Assembly: GCF_900110455.1 (NCBI RefSeq)
Contig: NZ_FOIS01000001.1
Coordinates: 124,001 to 188,000, forward strand
Origin: Natrinema salifodinae
GTDB taxonomy: Archaea; Halobacteriota; Halobacteria; Halobacteriales; Natrialbaceae
Length of the DNA stretch: 64,000 bases
Direction of reading: 5' to 3'
Part shown: in pieces, positions 26,695-36,067 of the stretch
How positions within the stretch are numbered: position 1 is the stretch's first letter
How the letters are laid out: each line of letters begins with the position of its first letter
Position numbers and translations under genes: made by a program
The notes under the pieces: generated by a model
The model's input: the letters and a program-made list of their open reading frames with translations, nothing else
Database searches by the model: none
What the model was told of the DNA's origin: nothing

Positions 26695-29274
26695 CTACGA
26701 GATCGAAGCCGGCGGCCTGCGGTCGTCGCCGTCGTCGGCCAGTTCGGTTTCGAGCGCCGGTCGGACGGCCGCTGCGTCCGTCTCGCCGAGCAGCGCGTCG
26801 ATCACGTCCGTCGCCGCTGGCGCGTACAGCGGCCGGTTATCGTTCCCGCACCGATCGTCCATGAGACAGGCGGGACAGCCCTCGTCGCGCCCGCACTCGC
26901 AACCGGTCATCAGCTCCCGCGCCCGCTTGGCGACCGCCTCGTACTCCTCGTAGATGCGGCGAGAGAAGCCCAGCCCGCCGTCGACGCCGTCGTAGATGAA
27001 CCAGCCGCTGGTGTCCGGGGCGTCCGGCAATCGATTGGTCGCCAGGCCGCCCAGATCGGACGCGTCCACGGTCAGTTCCAGCGGCGCGACGGCGATCATC
27101 GCGTGTTCGATGGCGTGAATGCCCCCGAGGTACCCGTGAAGCCGCGGGGGGAGCTCCTCGCATTCGTCGTTGTGGTACTCGCTGTGAGCGGCCGTGACCG
27201 CGCGTTCGACGTCGTCGGGGACCTCGGCCCAGCAGAGCTGCGTCCGCATTTCCAGCGGCGGGACGCCGGTTTCGAGGCCGGTCTCGCGGACGTCGCCCGA
27301 GCCGAGTTCCCGCTTCATGAAGGTGTCGTAGCGAACGGTGACGGTGCCGTATCCCCAGTTGAGGCGGAACGGGCCGACCTCGCGCGACTCCCGGATTTCG
27401 GTGTCGTAGATCGTCGTCTGGCGTTGGGACTGAGTGTAGTAGTCGACGTCGGCCGGTTCCAGTTTCACGAAGGGCTGCGGGCGGTCCTCCCGCAGTTCGA
27501 CGACCTGGTACCGGTCGCCGCGGTAGAGCACTGTCGCGCCCTCGTGGTAGTCTCGGTACGCGCGTGCGCGGCCGATCGGCTGGTGATCGAACGAGTCGTC
27601 GCCCGCCAGGCGGACCTCGAAGGCGTTCCCGCCGGAGGCGTAGAGGCTGATCTCGTCTTGGGGGCGGTCGCGGTGGGCGTAGGTGACGCCGCCCGCGAGC
27701 GAGCCCTCGAGGTCGCCGGTCCGCCGGCCGTACTCGACGGCCCGCTCGAGGCGGTCGCGCCCGCCGAAGCGGTCGGCGTCCGCGCGGGTCAGCGGCAGTT
27801 CCTGGGCGGCACAGCGCAGGTGCTGGAGGTAGACCGGGTTGTTCTCGAGGTCGACGACCGCGCTCTCGGGTGCTTCCTCCAGGAGGTACTCGGGATGGCG
27901 GAGGATGTACTGATCGAGCGTCGCGTGACTGGGAACGAACACCGAGAGGGCGTTGCGCTCGTCGCGGCCCGAGCGGCCGATGCGCTGCCAGAACGACTGC
28001 CTGGAGCCGGGGTAGCCCAGGAGGACGGTGCCGTCGATCCCGCCGACGTCGATCCCGACTTCGAGCGCGCTGGTCGTCGCGACGCCGTCCAGATCGCCGG
28101 TCTTGAGTCGGTGCTCGGTGCCTCGCCGCGCTTTCTTGCCGTGGCCCGCGTTGTACGCGGCCAGGTCGGCGCGTCCCCGATAGGGAAACTTCGGGGTCTC
28201 GAGGAACTCCCGCGCCCGTCCGACGGCCAGTTCGGTCTGCTTCCGCGAGTCACAGAACAGCAACGAGGGGACGCCGTGATAGCAGCAGTGGGCCCAGACC
28301 TCGGGCGCCTCGACGGTCGCGGGTCGTTTGCTCGGGGTCCAGTCGGACCCGTCGCCCGCCGCGTCGCCTCCGCTCCCGTCCCCGCTTTCGGTTCCGTCTC
28401 CGTCGCCGCCGCTGCCCTCCTCGTCAGCCGGCGGATCCCAGAAGACCAGGTGGCGGCGACCGCTAGGCGAGCCGTCCGCGTCGATCACCATCGCGGGCTC
28501 GCCGGTCAGCGTGCGGGCGTGTTCGGCCGGATTCCCGATCGTCGCAGTCGTCAGCACGTACTGGGGATCGCCGCCGTACCAGCCGATTACGCGGCGAGCG
28601 CGCCGGAGGATCCAGGCGGCGTGCATCCCGCTGACGCCGGTCCAGGCGTGGGCCTCGTCGATCACGAGCAGCGAGCAGTTCGCGTGGAACTCGGCCCAGC
28701 GGTGGTGGCCCTCGAGGTACTGATTGAGTCCCGCGAAGTTCGTGATGACGACGGTAGCCTCCTCGCGGATTCGGACCTTCTCCTCGCGGTTCGTGTCGCC
28801 GTCGTAGACGCCGACGGTGACGTCGACGCCGAGGGCGTCGAAGAGGTCGTTGAGCTCTCGCTCCTGGTCGCGGCTGAGCGCCTTCGTCGGGTAGACCAGC
28901 AGCGCGCGCACGTCGGGATTCTCGCGAAATCGCCGCGCGATATCGAGTCCGTAGACGTAGGTCTTCCCGGAGGACGTCGACGTCGCGACGCAGACGTTCT
29001 CGCCGTCGGCCAACGCGTCGAGCGCCGCGGCCTGGTGGCTCCAGAGATCGACCCCCAGGTTCGCCGCGAGTCCGGCCGGAAGCGCCTCGCGGGCCGGGAC
29101 GTGCTCGGCCGGTTCGGCCGGCAGGACGAACTGCTCGCGGGCCTGGTGGGCGTAGCGAGCCGCGGGATAGGTCTCGCGGAGCCGGTCGGCGGTCAGGGCG
29201 AGGCCGTCCGGGCCGGTGCTGTGGCGGCGGTTCGTCGGTCGTTCGGCGTCGATATCGGTGTCGTCGGATGGCAT
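26695..29274 (-). CDS. DEAD/DEAH-box helicase with C-terminal four-cysteine DUF1998 domain (MrfA/YprA-like)
   Basis: An 859-residue superfamily 2 helicase. Walker A is ATSTSSGKT (near 97-105), motif II VIDEAHAW (near 205), motif VI region GRSGRDERNALS (near 435), and the C-terminal domain ends with cysteines in CECGRDEGCPACLMDDRCG near residue 800-820, the metal-binding set of the MrfA (YprA)/Hrq1 group. These act in DNA repair; in Bacillus MrfA works with exonuclease MrfB on mitomycin damage. The next gene upstream on this strand (29285-30859) encodes an RNase H-like nuclease, ten bases away. ATG 29274 is chosen over an open upstream extension. A glycine/serine-rich insert lies near residues 290-320. 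Confidence 0.87.
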   Translation of the reverse strand: MPSDDTDIDAERPTNRRHSTGPDGLALTADRLRETYPAARYAHQAREQFVLPAEPAEHVPAREALPAGLAANLGVDLWSHQAAALDALADGENVCVATSTSSGKTYVYGLDIARRFRENPDVRALLVYPTKALSRDQERELNDLFDALGVDVTVGVYDGDTNREEKVRIREEATVVITNFAGLNQYLEGHHRWAEFHANCSLLVIDEAHAWTGVSGMHAAWILRRARRVIGWYGGDPQYVLTTATIGNPAEHARTLTGEPAMVIDADGSPSGRRHLVFWDPPADEEGSGGDGDGTESGDGSGGDAAGDGSDWTPSKRPATVEAPEVWAHCCYHGVPSLLFCDSRKQTELAVGRAREFLETPKFPYRGRADLAAYNAGHGKKARRGTEHRLKTGDLDGVATTSALEVGIDVGGIDGTVLLGYPGSRQSFWQRIGRSGRDERNALSVFVPSHATLDQYILRHPEYLLEEAPESAVVDLENNPVYLQHLRCAAQELPLTRADADRFGGRDRLERAVEYGRRTGDLEGSLAGGVTYAHRDRPQDEISLYASGGNAFEVRLAGDDSFDHQPIGRARAYRDYHEGATVLYRGDRYQVVELREDRPQPFVKLEPADVDYYTQSQRQTTIYDTEIRESREVGPFRLNWGYGTVTVRYDTFMKRELGSGDVRETGLETGVPPLEMRTQLCWAEVPDDVERAVTAAHSEYHNDECEELPPRLHGYLGGIHAIEHAMIAVAPLELTVDASDLGGLATNRLPDAPDTSGWFIYDGVDGGLGFSRRIYEEYEAVAKRARELMTGCECGRDEGCPACLMDDRCGNDNRPLYAPAATDVIDALLGETDAAAVRPALETELADDGDDRRPPASIS

Positions 29275-29284
29275 CGGTAGCGAG

Positions 29285-30859
29285 TCAGAAGTCGGCGAGC
29301 CCGGTCTGGGTCGTCGAGTCGGCGGTCGATCCGTTCGTCGCTTCTTCCGCTCCGTCGTCCTCGTTCGGCTCGGGTTCGGCCGCCGCGATCGCGTCGAAAA
29401 CGGCGGCCAGTTCGCGGACGTCCGCCTCGCAGTACCGTCGGGCGGCGTCCCAGTCGATTCCCGCGTCCGCGTCGGATTCGGCGGCTCCGGCGGTCCCCGT
29501 GGGCTCGACGGCTCCAGCATCGTCGGCGGAGCCGACGGAAGAATCCTCGAGCAGCCGTCGGATCCGCTTCGCGAGGGACCTTCCGTCGAGCGCCGCCGCA
29601 GGGCCCGAACGGGCACAACCCAGGGCGGCGGCGACGGTTTCGAGGCGATTCGTTCGGCCCGGCAGGACGGCGTTGTCCCGCCGCACCGCCCAGTCGTAGG
29701 GGTCGTACGTCTGGACCCGATCGCGCCAGTACTCGCGGTACTCGGGCGCGTAGCGGACGACGAATCGATCGAGATGTTCGTAGTCGAACCCGTAACCGTT
29801 CCAGGCGATCAGCGACGGCCGCTCGTACTCGGCGGCCAGCCACGAGACGAATTCGCGGGTCGCGGCGCCTGGCTCGTCGCGGGACGGATCGGCATCGACG
29901 AAATCGACGTACGCGTCCCGTTCCGGGTCGTAGACGCCGATCAACCAGATGATCGTCGGCCGAAGTCCGTCGGTCTCGATATCGACGAACAGCGGTGTCG
30001 CCGTCTCGGCGGTCGGCGGGACCGGCTCGTCCGTCCGGCGGACGACGCGAGATTCGGCGAGCGCACGCGCGCTGTGGAGCAGCTCCCGGGCCGTGGCCGC
30101 GCCGATGCCCGCGATCTCGCGCAGGTCCGTTTCGGCCGCGTCGGCGACGGCCGCGCGCGTCTCGTACCCGTGTGTTCGGAGCCGATCCGCCGTCGTCGGA
30201 CCGACGCCGTCTAGCGCCTGCAGTCCGAACCGATCGGCCGGCGCCGACGAGACGGCCACGCCGCCGCCTCGATCGCAAGTGAGGCGGGCGAGTTCGACCG
30301 CGCCGGAACGTCGCAGCGGGGCGACACCACGCACCGGCAGCCGGACCCGGTCGCCGTCGACGGTCGCGTCCCAGACGTGATCGTAACTCGCCGGGAGCGC
30401 GCCGGAGAGGAACGTCGTCGAGCCGCCCGTCCGGCGCTGGTAGCGAGCGATCTCCCTGCGCCCCTCGAGCGTGGCCTCGAGCGCGACGGCGTCGGTCGTC
30501 GGCTCGAGATCGTCGCAGACGACGTAGTCGGCCCGGGCCGCGGGTTCGGGCGGCTCCTCGAGCAGTGACGCTGCGCTCGCGAAGGCGACGGTGACGTCCG
30601 CCACCGTCTCCGTCCGGACGTCGGCGGGGCCGCCGGCGAAGACGACCGGGCCGTCGAACGCACGCCGGAGGCGACTCACGATCCGGACGTCCGAGGCCTC
30701 GCGAACGACGTAGACGAGGTCCGGGTCGAAGTACTCGAGGGCGTCGCGCAGCGCCGCGTCCGCCAGATCGGCGACGGCGTCACAGCGTAACGCCAGCAGG
30801 TCTCCCCCCGTTTCGGTTTCGGACCCGGCTCCGGGTTCGGTTCCAGTCCCGGCGGTCAT
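29285..30859 (-). CDS. HhH plus RNase H-like exonuclease (MrfB/YprB-like)
   Basis: 524 residues in three parts: an N-terminal region of unknown fold (1-220), two helix-hairpin-helix motifs (DGVGPTTADRLRTHG and AGIGAATARELLHSA, near 235-285), and a C-terminal DEDD exonuclease (about 300-500) with FVDIETDGL, LIAWNGYGFDYEHLDR and a Tyr/Asp block RYCEADVRELAAVF. The nuclease is the YprB/MrfB type, and the adjacent helicase is MrfA-like, so they should act together on damaged DNA. The HhH insertion would add structure-specific DNA binding. It is transcribed before the helicase. ATG 30859 is preferred; upstream residues are not conserved in character. Confidence 0.82.
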   Translation of the reverse strand: MTAGTGTEPGAGSETETGGDLLALRCDAVADLADAALRDALEYFDPDLVYVVREASDVRIVSRLRRAFDGPVVFAGGPADVRTETVADVTVAFASAASLLEEPPEPAARADYVVCDDLEPTTDAVALEATLEGRREIARYQRRTGGSTTFLSGALPASYDHVWDATVDGDRVRLPVRGVAPLRRSGAVELARLTCDRGGGVAVSSAPADRFGLQALDGVGPTTADRLRTHGYETRAAVADAAETDLREIAGIGAATARELLHSARALAESRVVRRTDEPVPPTAETATPLFVDIETDGLRPTIIWLIGVYDPERDAYVDFVDADPSRDEPGAATREFVSWLAAEYERPSLIAWNGYGFDYEHLDRFVVRYAPEYREYWRDRVQTYDPYDWAVRRDNAVLPGRTNRLETVAAALGCARSGPAAALDGRSLAKRIRRLLEDSSVGSADDAGAVEPTGTAGAAESDADAGIDWDAARRYCEADVRELAAVFDAIAAAEPEPNEDDGAEEATNGSTADSTTQTGLADF

Positions 30860-30970
30860 AGCGAGAAAATACCAGCGGCCGGCAATAAGGGTTCGTGAAC
30901 GGACGATCGGCGGCGTCGGACTCGCGCCGGACGATCGTGAGACGTCACGGCGAGACGGCACACGACGGCG

Positions 30971-31321
30971 TCAGGCCGTCTCGGCCGCGTTCGGCACGTG
31001 CTCTTCGAGGAAATCCGTGACCGCGTCTCCGCCCTGGAACCCCTCGGCTAGGCGCGCCGTCTCGGTGCCGTCCTCGAACAGGATCAGCGTCGGCACCGAC
31101 CGGATGTCGAACCGGTCGACCAGATCGATGTCGTTGCCGGGGTTGATCATCCCGATCGCGACGTCGGTCGCGCGGGCGACGTTGCCGAGCACCGGCTCCA
31201 TCGCCTGGCACAGCGCACAGCCGCTGGTGTAGAACTCCACGAGCGCCACGTCGTTGGTTTCGACGAAGTCGTCGAGCTCGTTGCCGGTGTCGAATCGGCT
31301 CGGTTTGCTGGCGGTGGCCAT
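30971..31321 (-). CDS. Thioredoxin-family protein
   Basis: 116 residues with a thioredoxin fold: VALVEFYTSGCALCQAMEP places the redox Cys pair at 35 and 38 as CALC instead of CGPC, and the cis-proline is in SVPTLILFEDG. The first 15 residues are a flexible extension. It is cytoplasmic by prediction. It lies 111 bp upstream of the nuclease-helicase pair on the same strand and may be co-transcribed, though a functional link is not evident. Confidence 0.85.
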   Translation of the reverse strand: MATASKPSRFDTGNELDDFVETNDVALVEFYTSGCALCQAMEPVLGNVARATDVAIGMINPGNDIDLVDRFDIRSVPTLILFEDGTETARLAEGFQGGDAVTDFLEEHVPNAAETA

Positions 31322-31509
31322 GTCCGGTGCTACGAGCCGTCCGCTGAAACGTGTGACGGACGCCGAACCGGCCGTCGCCGATCGGTTCGATATCGCGATC
31401 GACTACCCGATTCGGCGGACGTTGTGGCGACGAACATTCACAAGAAAACCGTATTATGTGAACCGGAGTCGGAGTGTGATTTTATACGTGGCGATCGTAG
31501 CCTCGCTCG

Positions 31510-31932
31510 ATGACCGGTCCCGCACCAGACCGCAGCGACGGTGGCCCGACCCGGCGGAAAGCGACGCTGTTCTGCTGGGAGTGTGACCACTCGAGTCCGA
31601 TCGACGGTGACTGGCACCGCCGATCGGCCGACCGGCACGTCGCCTACGTCTGCCCCGACTGCGAGACGACGCTCGCGACGCGTCCCCGGTCCGGCGAGTC
31701 GGTCGCCGAGCCCGAGTCCGAGATGGACCAGGCGACGCCGAATCCGTTGACGGCCTGGCGGAGAGCGTTTCGTACCACGGCGACCGTCTGGCGGGCGAGC
31801 GTCGACATCGGGTTCGTCGGGCTGCCCGCACTGTGTGGCATTCCACCGGTCTGGTCACGTCGCTCCGGGCTCGGTCGACCGGCCGTCCGAACGGTGACTC
31901 GGCCGCACGCCCGCGGCGATCACTGTCGATAG
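31510..31932 (+). CDS. Small zinc-ribbon protein (DUF8106-like)
   Basis: 140 residues. The first 60 form a zinc ribbon with FCWECDHSSPIDGDW and YVCPDCETTLATRP (two CxxC pairs), a haloarchaeal family I recall as DUF8106. Then follows a helical segment (PLTAWRRAFRTTATVWRASVDIG) and a poorly composed tail from about residue 103 that is arginine-rich and looks out of frame; the original gene may end earlier or carry a frameshift. Function unknown. Confidence 0.6.
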   Translation: MTGPAPDRSDGGPTRRKATLFCWECDHSSPIDGDWHRRSADRHVAYVCPDCETTLATRPRSGESVAEPESEMDQATPNPLTAWRRAFRTTATVWRASVDIGFVGLPALCGIPPVWSRRSGLGRPAVRTVTRPHARGDHCR

Positions 31933-32080
31933 CGTCGACAGATCGACCGCCACCCTATACGACCATTCAATTTTAGCGGCTGTTTTTCTGTCAGTGTAAT
32001 CCGCACTCCGAATATCTCATATTATAACGGACAATCGGCCAATTTCTGGGAGATTTGCGCATATTCGCCCACAACAGTAG

Positions 32081-32090
32081 AATTTTAATA
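32081..32090 (+). promoter_or_regulatory. TATA box of glnA
   Basis: AATTTTAATA lies about 35 bp before the ATG at 32121. The region 31960-32080 is AT-rich and holds the inverted pieces CGAATATC and GCATATTCG, possible regulator half-sites. Confidence 0.45.
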
Positions 32091-32120
32091 GTGGGATCCG
32101 TCGTCATACTCGAGCAGAAG

Positions 32121-33476
32121 ATGACAGACGGGTACCTGACCGCTGCGGAAGAAGACGTACTGGAAACGATCGAAGCGGAAAATATCGACTTCCTTCGGCT
32201 GCAGTTCACTGACATCCTGGGCACGGTCAAGAATGTCTCCGTTCCGGCCCGCCAGGCCGAGAAGGCCTTCACCGAAGGCATCTACTTCGACGGCTCCTCG
32301 ATCGAAGGCTTCGTTCGCATCCAGGAATCGGACATGCGGCTCAAGCCCGATCCGGACACATTCGCGGTGCTTCCGTGGAAACAGCGCGAGGACGGGGCGT
32401 CCGCCCGGATGATCTGTGACGTCATCAACACCTCGACGGGCGAGCCCTTCGAGGGCGACCCGCGCCGCGTCCTCAAGAACGCCCTCGAGCGCGCCAACGA
32501 TCTGGGCTACACGGTCAACGCCGCGCCCGAGCCGGAGTTCTTCATGTTCGAGGAGGACGAGGCCGGCCGCGCGACGACCGACACTGCCGACCACGGCGGC
32601 TACTTCGACCTCGCGCCGAAGGACCTCGCCTCCGACGTCCGCCGCGACATCATCTACGGCCTCGAAGACATGGGCTTCGAGATCGAGGCCAGCCACCACG
32701 AGGTCGCTCGCGGCCAGTACGAGATCAACTTCGAGTACGACGACGCGCTGTCGACGGCCGACAACGTCGCCACGTTCCGGACGGTCGTCCGCGCGATCGC
32801 CGCCGAACACGACCTCCACGCGACGTTCATGCCCAAGCCGATTCCGAAGATCAACGGCTCGGGGATGCACACCCACCTCTCGCTGTTCACCGAGGACGGG
32901 GAGAACGCCTTCCACGACGAGGACGACGAGTTCGACTTGAGCGAGGAGGCTCACGCCTTCACCGCCGGGATCCTCGAGCACGCCCCTGCGATCACCGCCA
33001 TCGCCAACCCCACCGTCAACAGCTACAAGCGCCTGGTGCCCGGCTATGAGGCACCAGTCTACGTCGCCTGGTCGGACCGGAACCGCTCGGCGCTGGTCCG
33101 CAAACCGGCCGCGCGCGTCCCGGCAGCCTCCCGGATCGAACTCCGCTCGCCGGACCCGTCCTGTAACCCCTACCTCGCGCTCGCCGTCATGATCCACGCC
33201 GGCCTGGACGGCATCGAGCGTGACCTCGAGTGCCCTGCTCCGGTTCGAGAGAACATCTACGAGTTCGACGAGCAGAAACGCGAGGAGTACGGCATCGACA
33301 CCCTCCCGTCGAACCTCGGCGAGGCCGTCGAGGCTCTCGAGGCGGACGAGGTCATCTACAGCGCCCTGGGCGAACACGTCGGGCCGAAGTTCGTCGAGGC
33401 CAAAGAACAGGAGTTCGAGGACTACCTGGTCGACGTCTCCGAGTGGGAGCTCGACCGCTACCTCGAGACGTTCTGA
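32121..33476 (+). CDS. glnA: Glutamine synthetase, type I
   Basis: A 451-residue GSI that makes glutamine from glutamate, ammonia and ATP. Visible motifs: the FDGSSIEGF latch region (near 53), APEPEFFMF and [11 protein letters not shown] metal ligands, [20 protein letters not shown] site, and [24 protein letters not shown] glutamate site. In the adenylylation region it has [14 protein letters not shown] rather than the tyrosine motif of enteric GSI-beta, so it is probably regulated by feedback or effector proteins (GSI-alpha type). ATG 32121 is supported by TATA spacing. It stands alone. Confidence 0.96.
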   Translation: MTDGYLTAAEEDVLETIEAENIDFLRLQFTDILGTVKNVSVPARQAEKAFTEGIYFDGSSIEGFVRIQESDMRLKPDPDTFAVLPWKQREDGASARMICDVINTSTGEPFEGDPRRVLKNALERANDLGYTVNAAPEPEFFMFEEDEAGRATTDTADHGGYFDLAPKDLASDVRRDIIYGLEDMGFEIEASHHEVARGQYEINFEYDDALSTADNVATFRTVVRAIAAEHDLHATFMPKPIPKINGSGMHTHLSLFTEDGENAFHDEDDEFDLSEEAHAFTAGILEHAPAITAIANPTVNSYKRLVPGYEAPVYVAWSDRNRSALVRKPAARVPAASRIELRSPDPSCNPYLALAVMIHAGLDGIERDLECPAPVRENIYEFDEQKREEYGIDTLPSNLGEAVEALEADEVIYSALGEHVGPKFVEAKEQEFEDYLVDVSEWELDRYLETF

Positions 33477-33813
33477 CGTCTGCGGCGACGGGAACGACAC
33501 TCGACGGCAGCGCCGAAACGCCCCACCGTTCGTCGGGCACTCTCATCCGATTTTGACACACCACCGAGCGCGGCGTCTCGGTCGCCGTCCCGACGACGCG
33601 GTGTGGCACCCGTTCGCGACGACGTCCGCCGGTCTGATCGACGTCGCCGGCGCTCACCAACGAGTGCAGTGCGCGCAGGATGGTCCCCGTCGTCATCGCG
33701 AGCGCTTCTGAGGGCACCGATCGTGTCGCACCGCCGCCCACCTCGAGAGTCACCGTCCGAAGTGATCGAACGGAACGACGACGTTTTACGGGCCCTCGAG
33801 ACTATCGAGAGGT
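33477..33813. other. Gene-free gap after glnA
   Basis: No frame with coding character; nothing notable. Confidence 0.4.
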
Positions 33814-34176
33814 ATGCCCACGGACGAGCGACCGAGCCCGCCGACGGACGTCGACCGCGTCGGCCGCGAGGCTCTCCGGGAGCTCGCGGACCGAGATCCC
33901 GAAACGCTTCGCGCAGCGAGTACGTACCTCGCGGACTTAGCGGACTGGAAGGACCGAACGGACGCCGCTGCGGACGAGCGAGACGAGAGCGAGAGCGGCG
34001 ACGATGGCGACGGGGACACGTGTGACGGCGCGCCCTCGTCGACCGATACGGCCGACTACCCGGACGGCGTCCCCGAACGAGCGAGCGTCTCGGTGGACGA
34101 GATCGGCGGGACCGAGTACCGCTACTACCAGTGGCGCGAGGGCGACGAGATCAGGTCGAAGACGGTCCGCCGATAG
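33814..34176 (+). CDS. Acidic haloarchaeal hypothetical protein
   Basis: 120 residues: an N-terminal helical region (REALRELADRDPETLRAAS), an acidic low-complexity linker (about 50-80) and a short conserved-looking C-terminus TEYRYYQWREGDEIRSKTVRR that resembles a beta-hairpin. I do not recognise a family with a known function. A TATA-like TTTTACG lies at 33784-33790. Confidence 0.65.
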   Translation: MPTDERPSPPTDVDRVGREALRELADRDPETLRAASTYLADLADWKDRTDAAADERDESESGDDGDGDTCDGAPSSTDTADYPDGVPERASVSVDEIGGTEYRYYQWREGDEIRSKTVRR

Positions 34177-34472
34177 CCGACGTCCGACGGTGATCGCCGG
34201 CGGCGGCGTCGGTGTCAGTGCCGCGGGCCTGGCGTGGCTCCGCGACGTCGGTAATGCGCCGACGGCCGACGGTCTCATCGTCGCGCCGCCCTCGTGCGCG
34301 GTCCAGTCTCCGTTTCACCGGAAACCGGGTGTCCGGCGGGGACCGCTCGCCGATCGACTCGGTTGCAAACTCGCGCGTCGGTTCGACGTTCCGCGCCGGT
34401 GAGCCTGGCGGCTCGACGGCCGCTTCCGGTGCTCATCCCCCGCCGAGTACCGGCCGACCACCGCCTGCGCGG

Positions 34473-34775
34473 TCAGGCCAGGCCCCACTCTTCGTCGTCG
34501 ATCCGGATCGACGTCAGTTCGTCGCGGTCGCCCAACAGGCGAAACGCGAAGCCGGCGTCGTCGCGTTCGTACTGCAGGTCGAGCGTCGTCACGTCGGCCG
34601 TCACCTCCGTCGTCGCGTTCGGTTCGTCGTCCCGGGAGCCCGGCGGATCGAGGTCGAAGTCGTCGTAGGCGACCCGCGTCGACGCTTCGACGGTTCCGTC
34701 CTCGTTGTAGACGTCGGCGTCGATTCCGTTGGCCTCCGCTTCCCGGATCTCCAGCCGGTACGTCTGCATCGTCAT
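34473..34775 (-). CDS. Haloarchaeal hypothetical protein
   Basis: About 100 residues, acidic, beta-strand-rich (YRLEIREAEANGIDADVYNEDG, LDLQYERDDAGFAFRLLG), no cysteines and no membrane segment. ATG 34775 and 34769 are both possible starts. Function unknown. The 296 bp before its 3' end (34177-34472) hold nothing supported. Confidence 0.6.
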   Translation of the reverse strand: MTMQTYRLEIREAEANGIDADVYNEDGTVEASTRVAYDDFDLDPPGSRDDEPNATTEVTADVTTLDLQYERDDAGFAFRLLGDRDELTSIRIDDEEWGLA

Positions 34776-34843
34776 ACCGCGAGTTCACCGGGCCAGGGGA
34801 TGGCGATTCGGCTTTCGTGCGCTGGCGTCGCGGACCGCGGTCG

Positions 34844-35074
34844 TTACGCGTCCGCGGCTAGTTCGTCCTCGGTCGTATCGATGCCGAAGACCGCGTTACA
34901 GCCGCAGAACTGCGTCCGCCAGTTGAACAACAGGCCGATCCCCGCGAGCGCGGCCGTGGCGGCGGTGACGCGCCGCTCGTCGAGCGCCGCCGCGACGGCG
35001 ACGACGACCAGCCAGATCCCGGCGACACCTCTCATAACGCGGTCGAGACCGCCCACGTTTCGCTCGAGTGCCAT
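34844..35074 (-). CDS. DUF2892 (YgaP-type) small membrane protein
   Basis: 76 residues starting MALERNVGGLDRVMRGVAGIW, the characteristic N-terminus of DUF2892/YgaP membrane domains, with two membrane helices and a CGCNAVFGIDT tail where family members have a Cys-Pro motif. ATG 35074 matches the family start better than 35092. In other proteins this domain is attached to rhodanese; here it stands alone. Role unknown. Confidence 0.75.
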   Translation of the reverse strand: MALERNVGGLDRVMRGVAGIWLVVVAVAAALDERRVTAATAALAGIGLLFNWRTQFCGCNAVFGIDTTEDELAADA

Positions 35075-35183
35075 GTGAGTAGCTACTGTCAATCACCCTA
35101 AATACGTTCGGGGTCCGAGAAACTCGATTGATCTCCGAACCCCGACCCGCGATGCGTCCCAACGACGCGCCGTCGACCGTCGA

Positions 35184-36059
35184 TCAGACCGACTCGTACG
35201 GCCCGAGCCGCGTCCCGTCGAGCAGGTACGCCTCGCCGTCGGCCAGGCCGGCCGGCAGGAACGGCGAGAGAAACGACTGGCCGGGGACGTTGATCCACGT
35301 CCCGCCGACGAGATCGTTGAACGCGGGCAAGACGACCGCTCGCGGCGGCGGTTCGTCGCCGTCGACCCACGAAACGCCGTCGTACTCCGGCCGCTCGCGG
35401 AACGGTTCGGGAGCGAGCCGTCCGCGCAGCCAGGCGCGCTCGACGCGGCTGCCGCCGACCTCGTCTTCGAGCCGGACGCAGGGGTGTTCGTGACCCAGAC
35501 AGACCACGTCGGACTCGAGGACGGCCGGCGCGGGCCAGGTGTGGCCGTGACAGACGCCGACGGCGCCGAGCGCGACGCCGTCGCCGGGGACGACGTCGAC
35601 GGCGGGGGTCTCCTCGTCCGCGGCGAGCCAGGTCCCGATCTGCCCGTCGTGGTTGCCCTTGACGACGGTCACGTCGAAATCGGCCGGAAAAGACTCGAAC
35701 AACACTTCGAGTTCGCCGCGTTCGGCCCCGCCGGGGTCGCCGATCGAGTGCATGAGGTCGCCGAGGACGACCAGGCGATCCGGACGAGTGCGATCGAGCA
35801 GCGCCTGGAGTCGCTCGCGGCGGTCGGGCGCCCGGCTGGGGACGTCGACGCCGCGCTCGTATCGCAGTCCCGCCTCGTAGCCGGCGTGGTAGTCGGCGAC
35901 GAGCAGCGCGCGTTGGGTCCCGTCCCCGTCACCGGTCCCGTCCCCGATCGTCGCGGTCGCGGCGGGCGCGCCCGGAACGGGCTCGACGAGCGGGGCGGTC
36001 GAGGAGGCGGGTGCGGACGCGGATCCTGGCTCGGCCGGACCGTCGTCGGGGGTATCCAT
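35184..36059 (-). CDS. rpe: RPA-operon metallophosphoesterase
   Basis: A 291-residue calcineurin-like phosphoesterase: VADYHAGYEAG (metal ligands D, H), VVLGDLMHSIGD, VVKGNHDGQIG, and VCHGHTWPAP/CLGHEHPCVR carry the metal-binding Asp, His and Asn residues. In Haloferax an uncharacterised phosphoesterase is co-transcribed with rpa1 and rpap1, and this gene follows rpap1 by eight bases, so it is its counterpart. It may act on DNA ends or nucleotides; biochemical role not known. The first 40 residues are a low-complexity extension. ATG 36059 chosen. Confidence 0.85.
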   Translation of the reverse strand: MDTPDDGPAEPGSASAPASSTAPLVEPVPGAPAATATIGDGTGDGDGTQRALLVADYHAGYEAGLRYERGVDVPSRAPDRRERLQALLDRTRPDRLVVLGDLMHSIGDPGGAERGELEVLFESFPADFDVTVVKGNHDGQIGTWLAADEETPAVDVVPGDGVALGAVGVCHGHTWPAPAVLESDVVCLGHEHPCVRLEDEVGGSRVERAWLRGRLAPEPFRERPEYDGVSWVDGDEPPPRAVVLPAFNDLVGGTWINVPGQSFLSPFLPAGLADGEAYLLDGTRLGPYESV

Positions 36060-36067
36060 GGGCCGGT

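Noticed and set aside
26692-29280. 862-codon open frame antisense to the helicase
   Set aside because: It is the mirror of a GC-rich haloarchaeal gene; its protein has no family motifs, while the minus strand shows complete helicase motifs.
31820-31932. Possible separate gene or frameshift in the tail of the zinc-ribbon protein
   Set aside because: The tail looks out of frame, but no better continuation was found in another frame, so only a note was kept.
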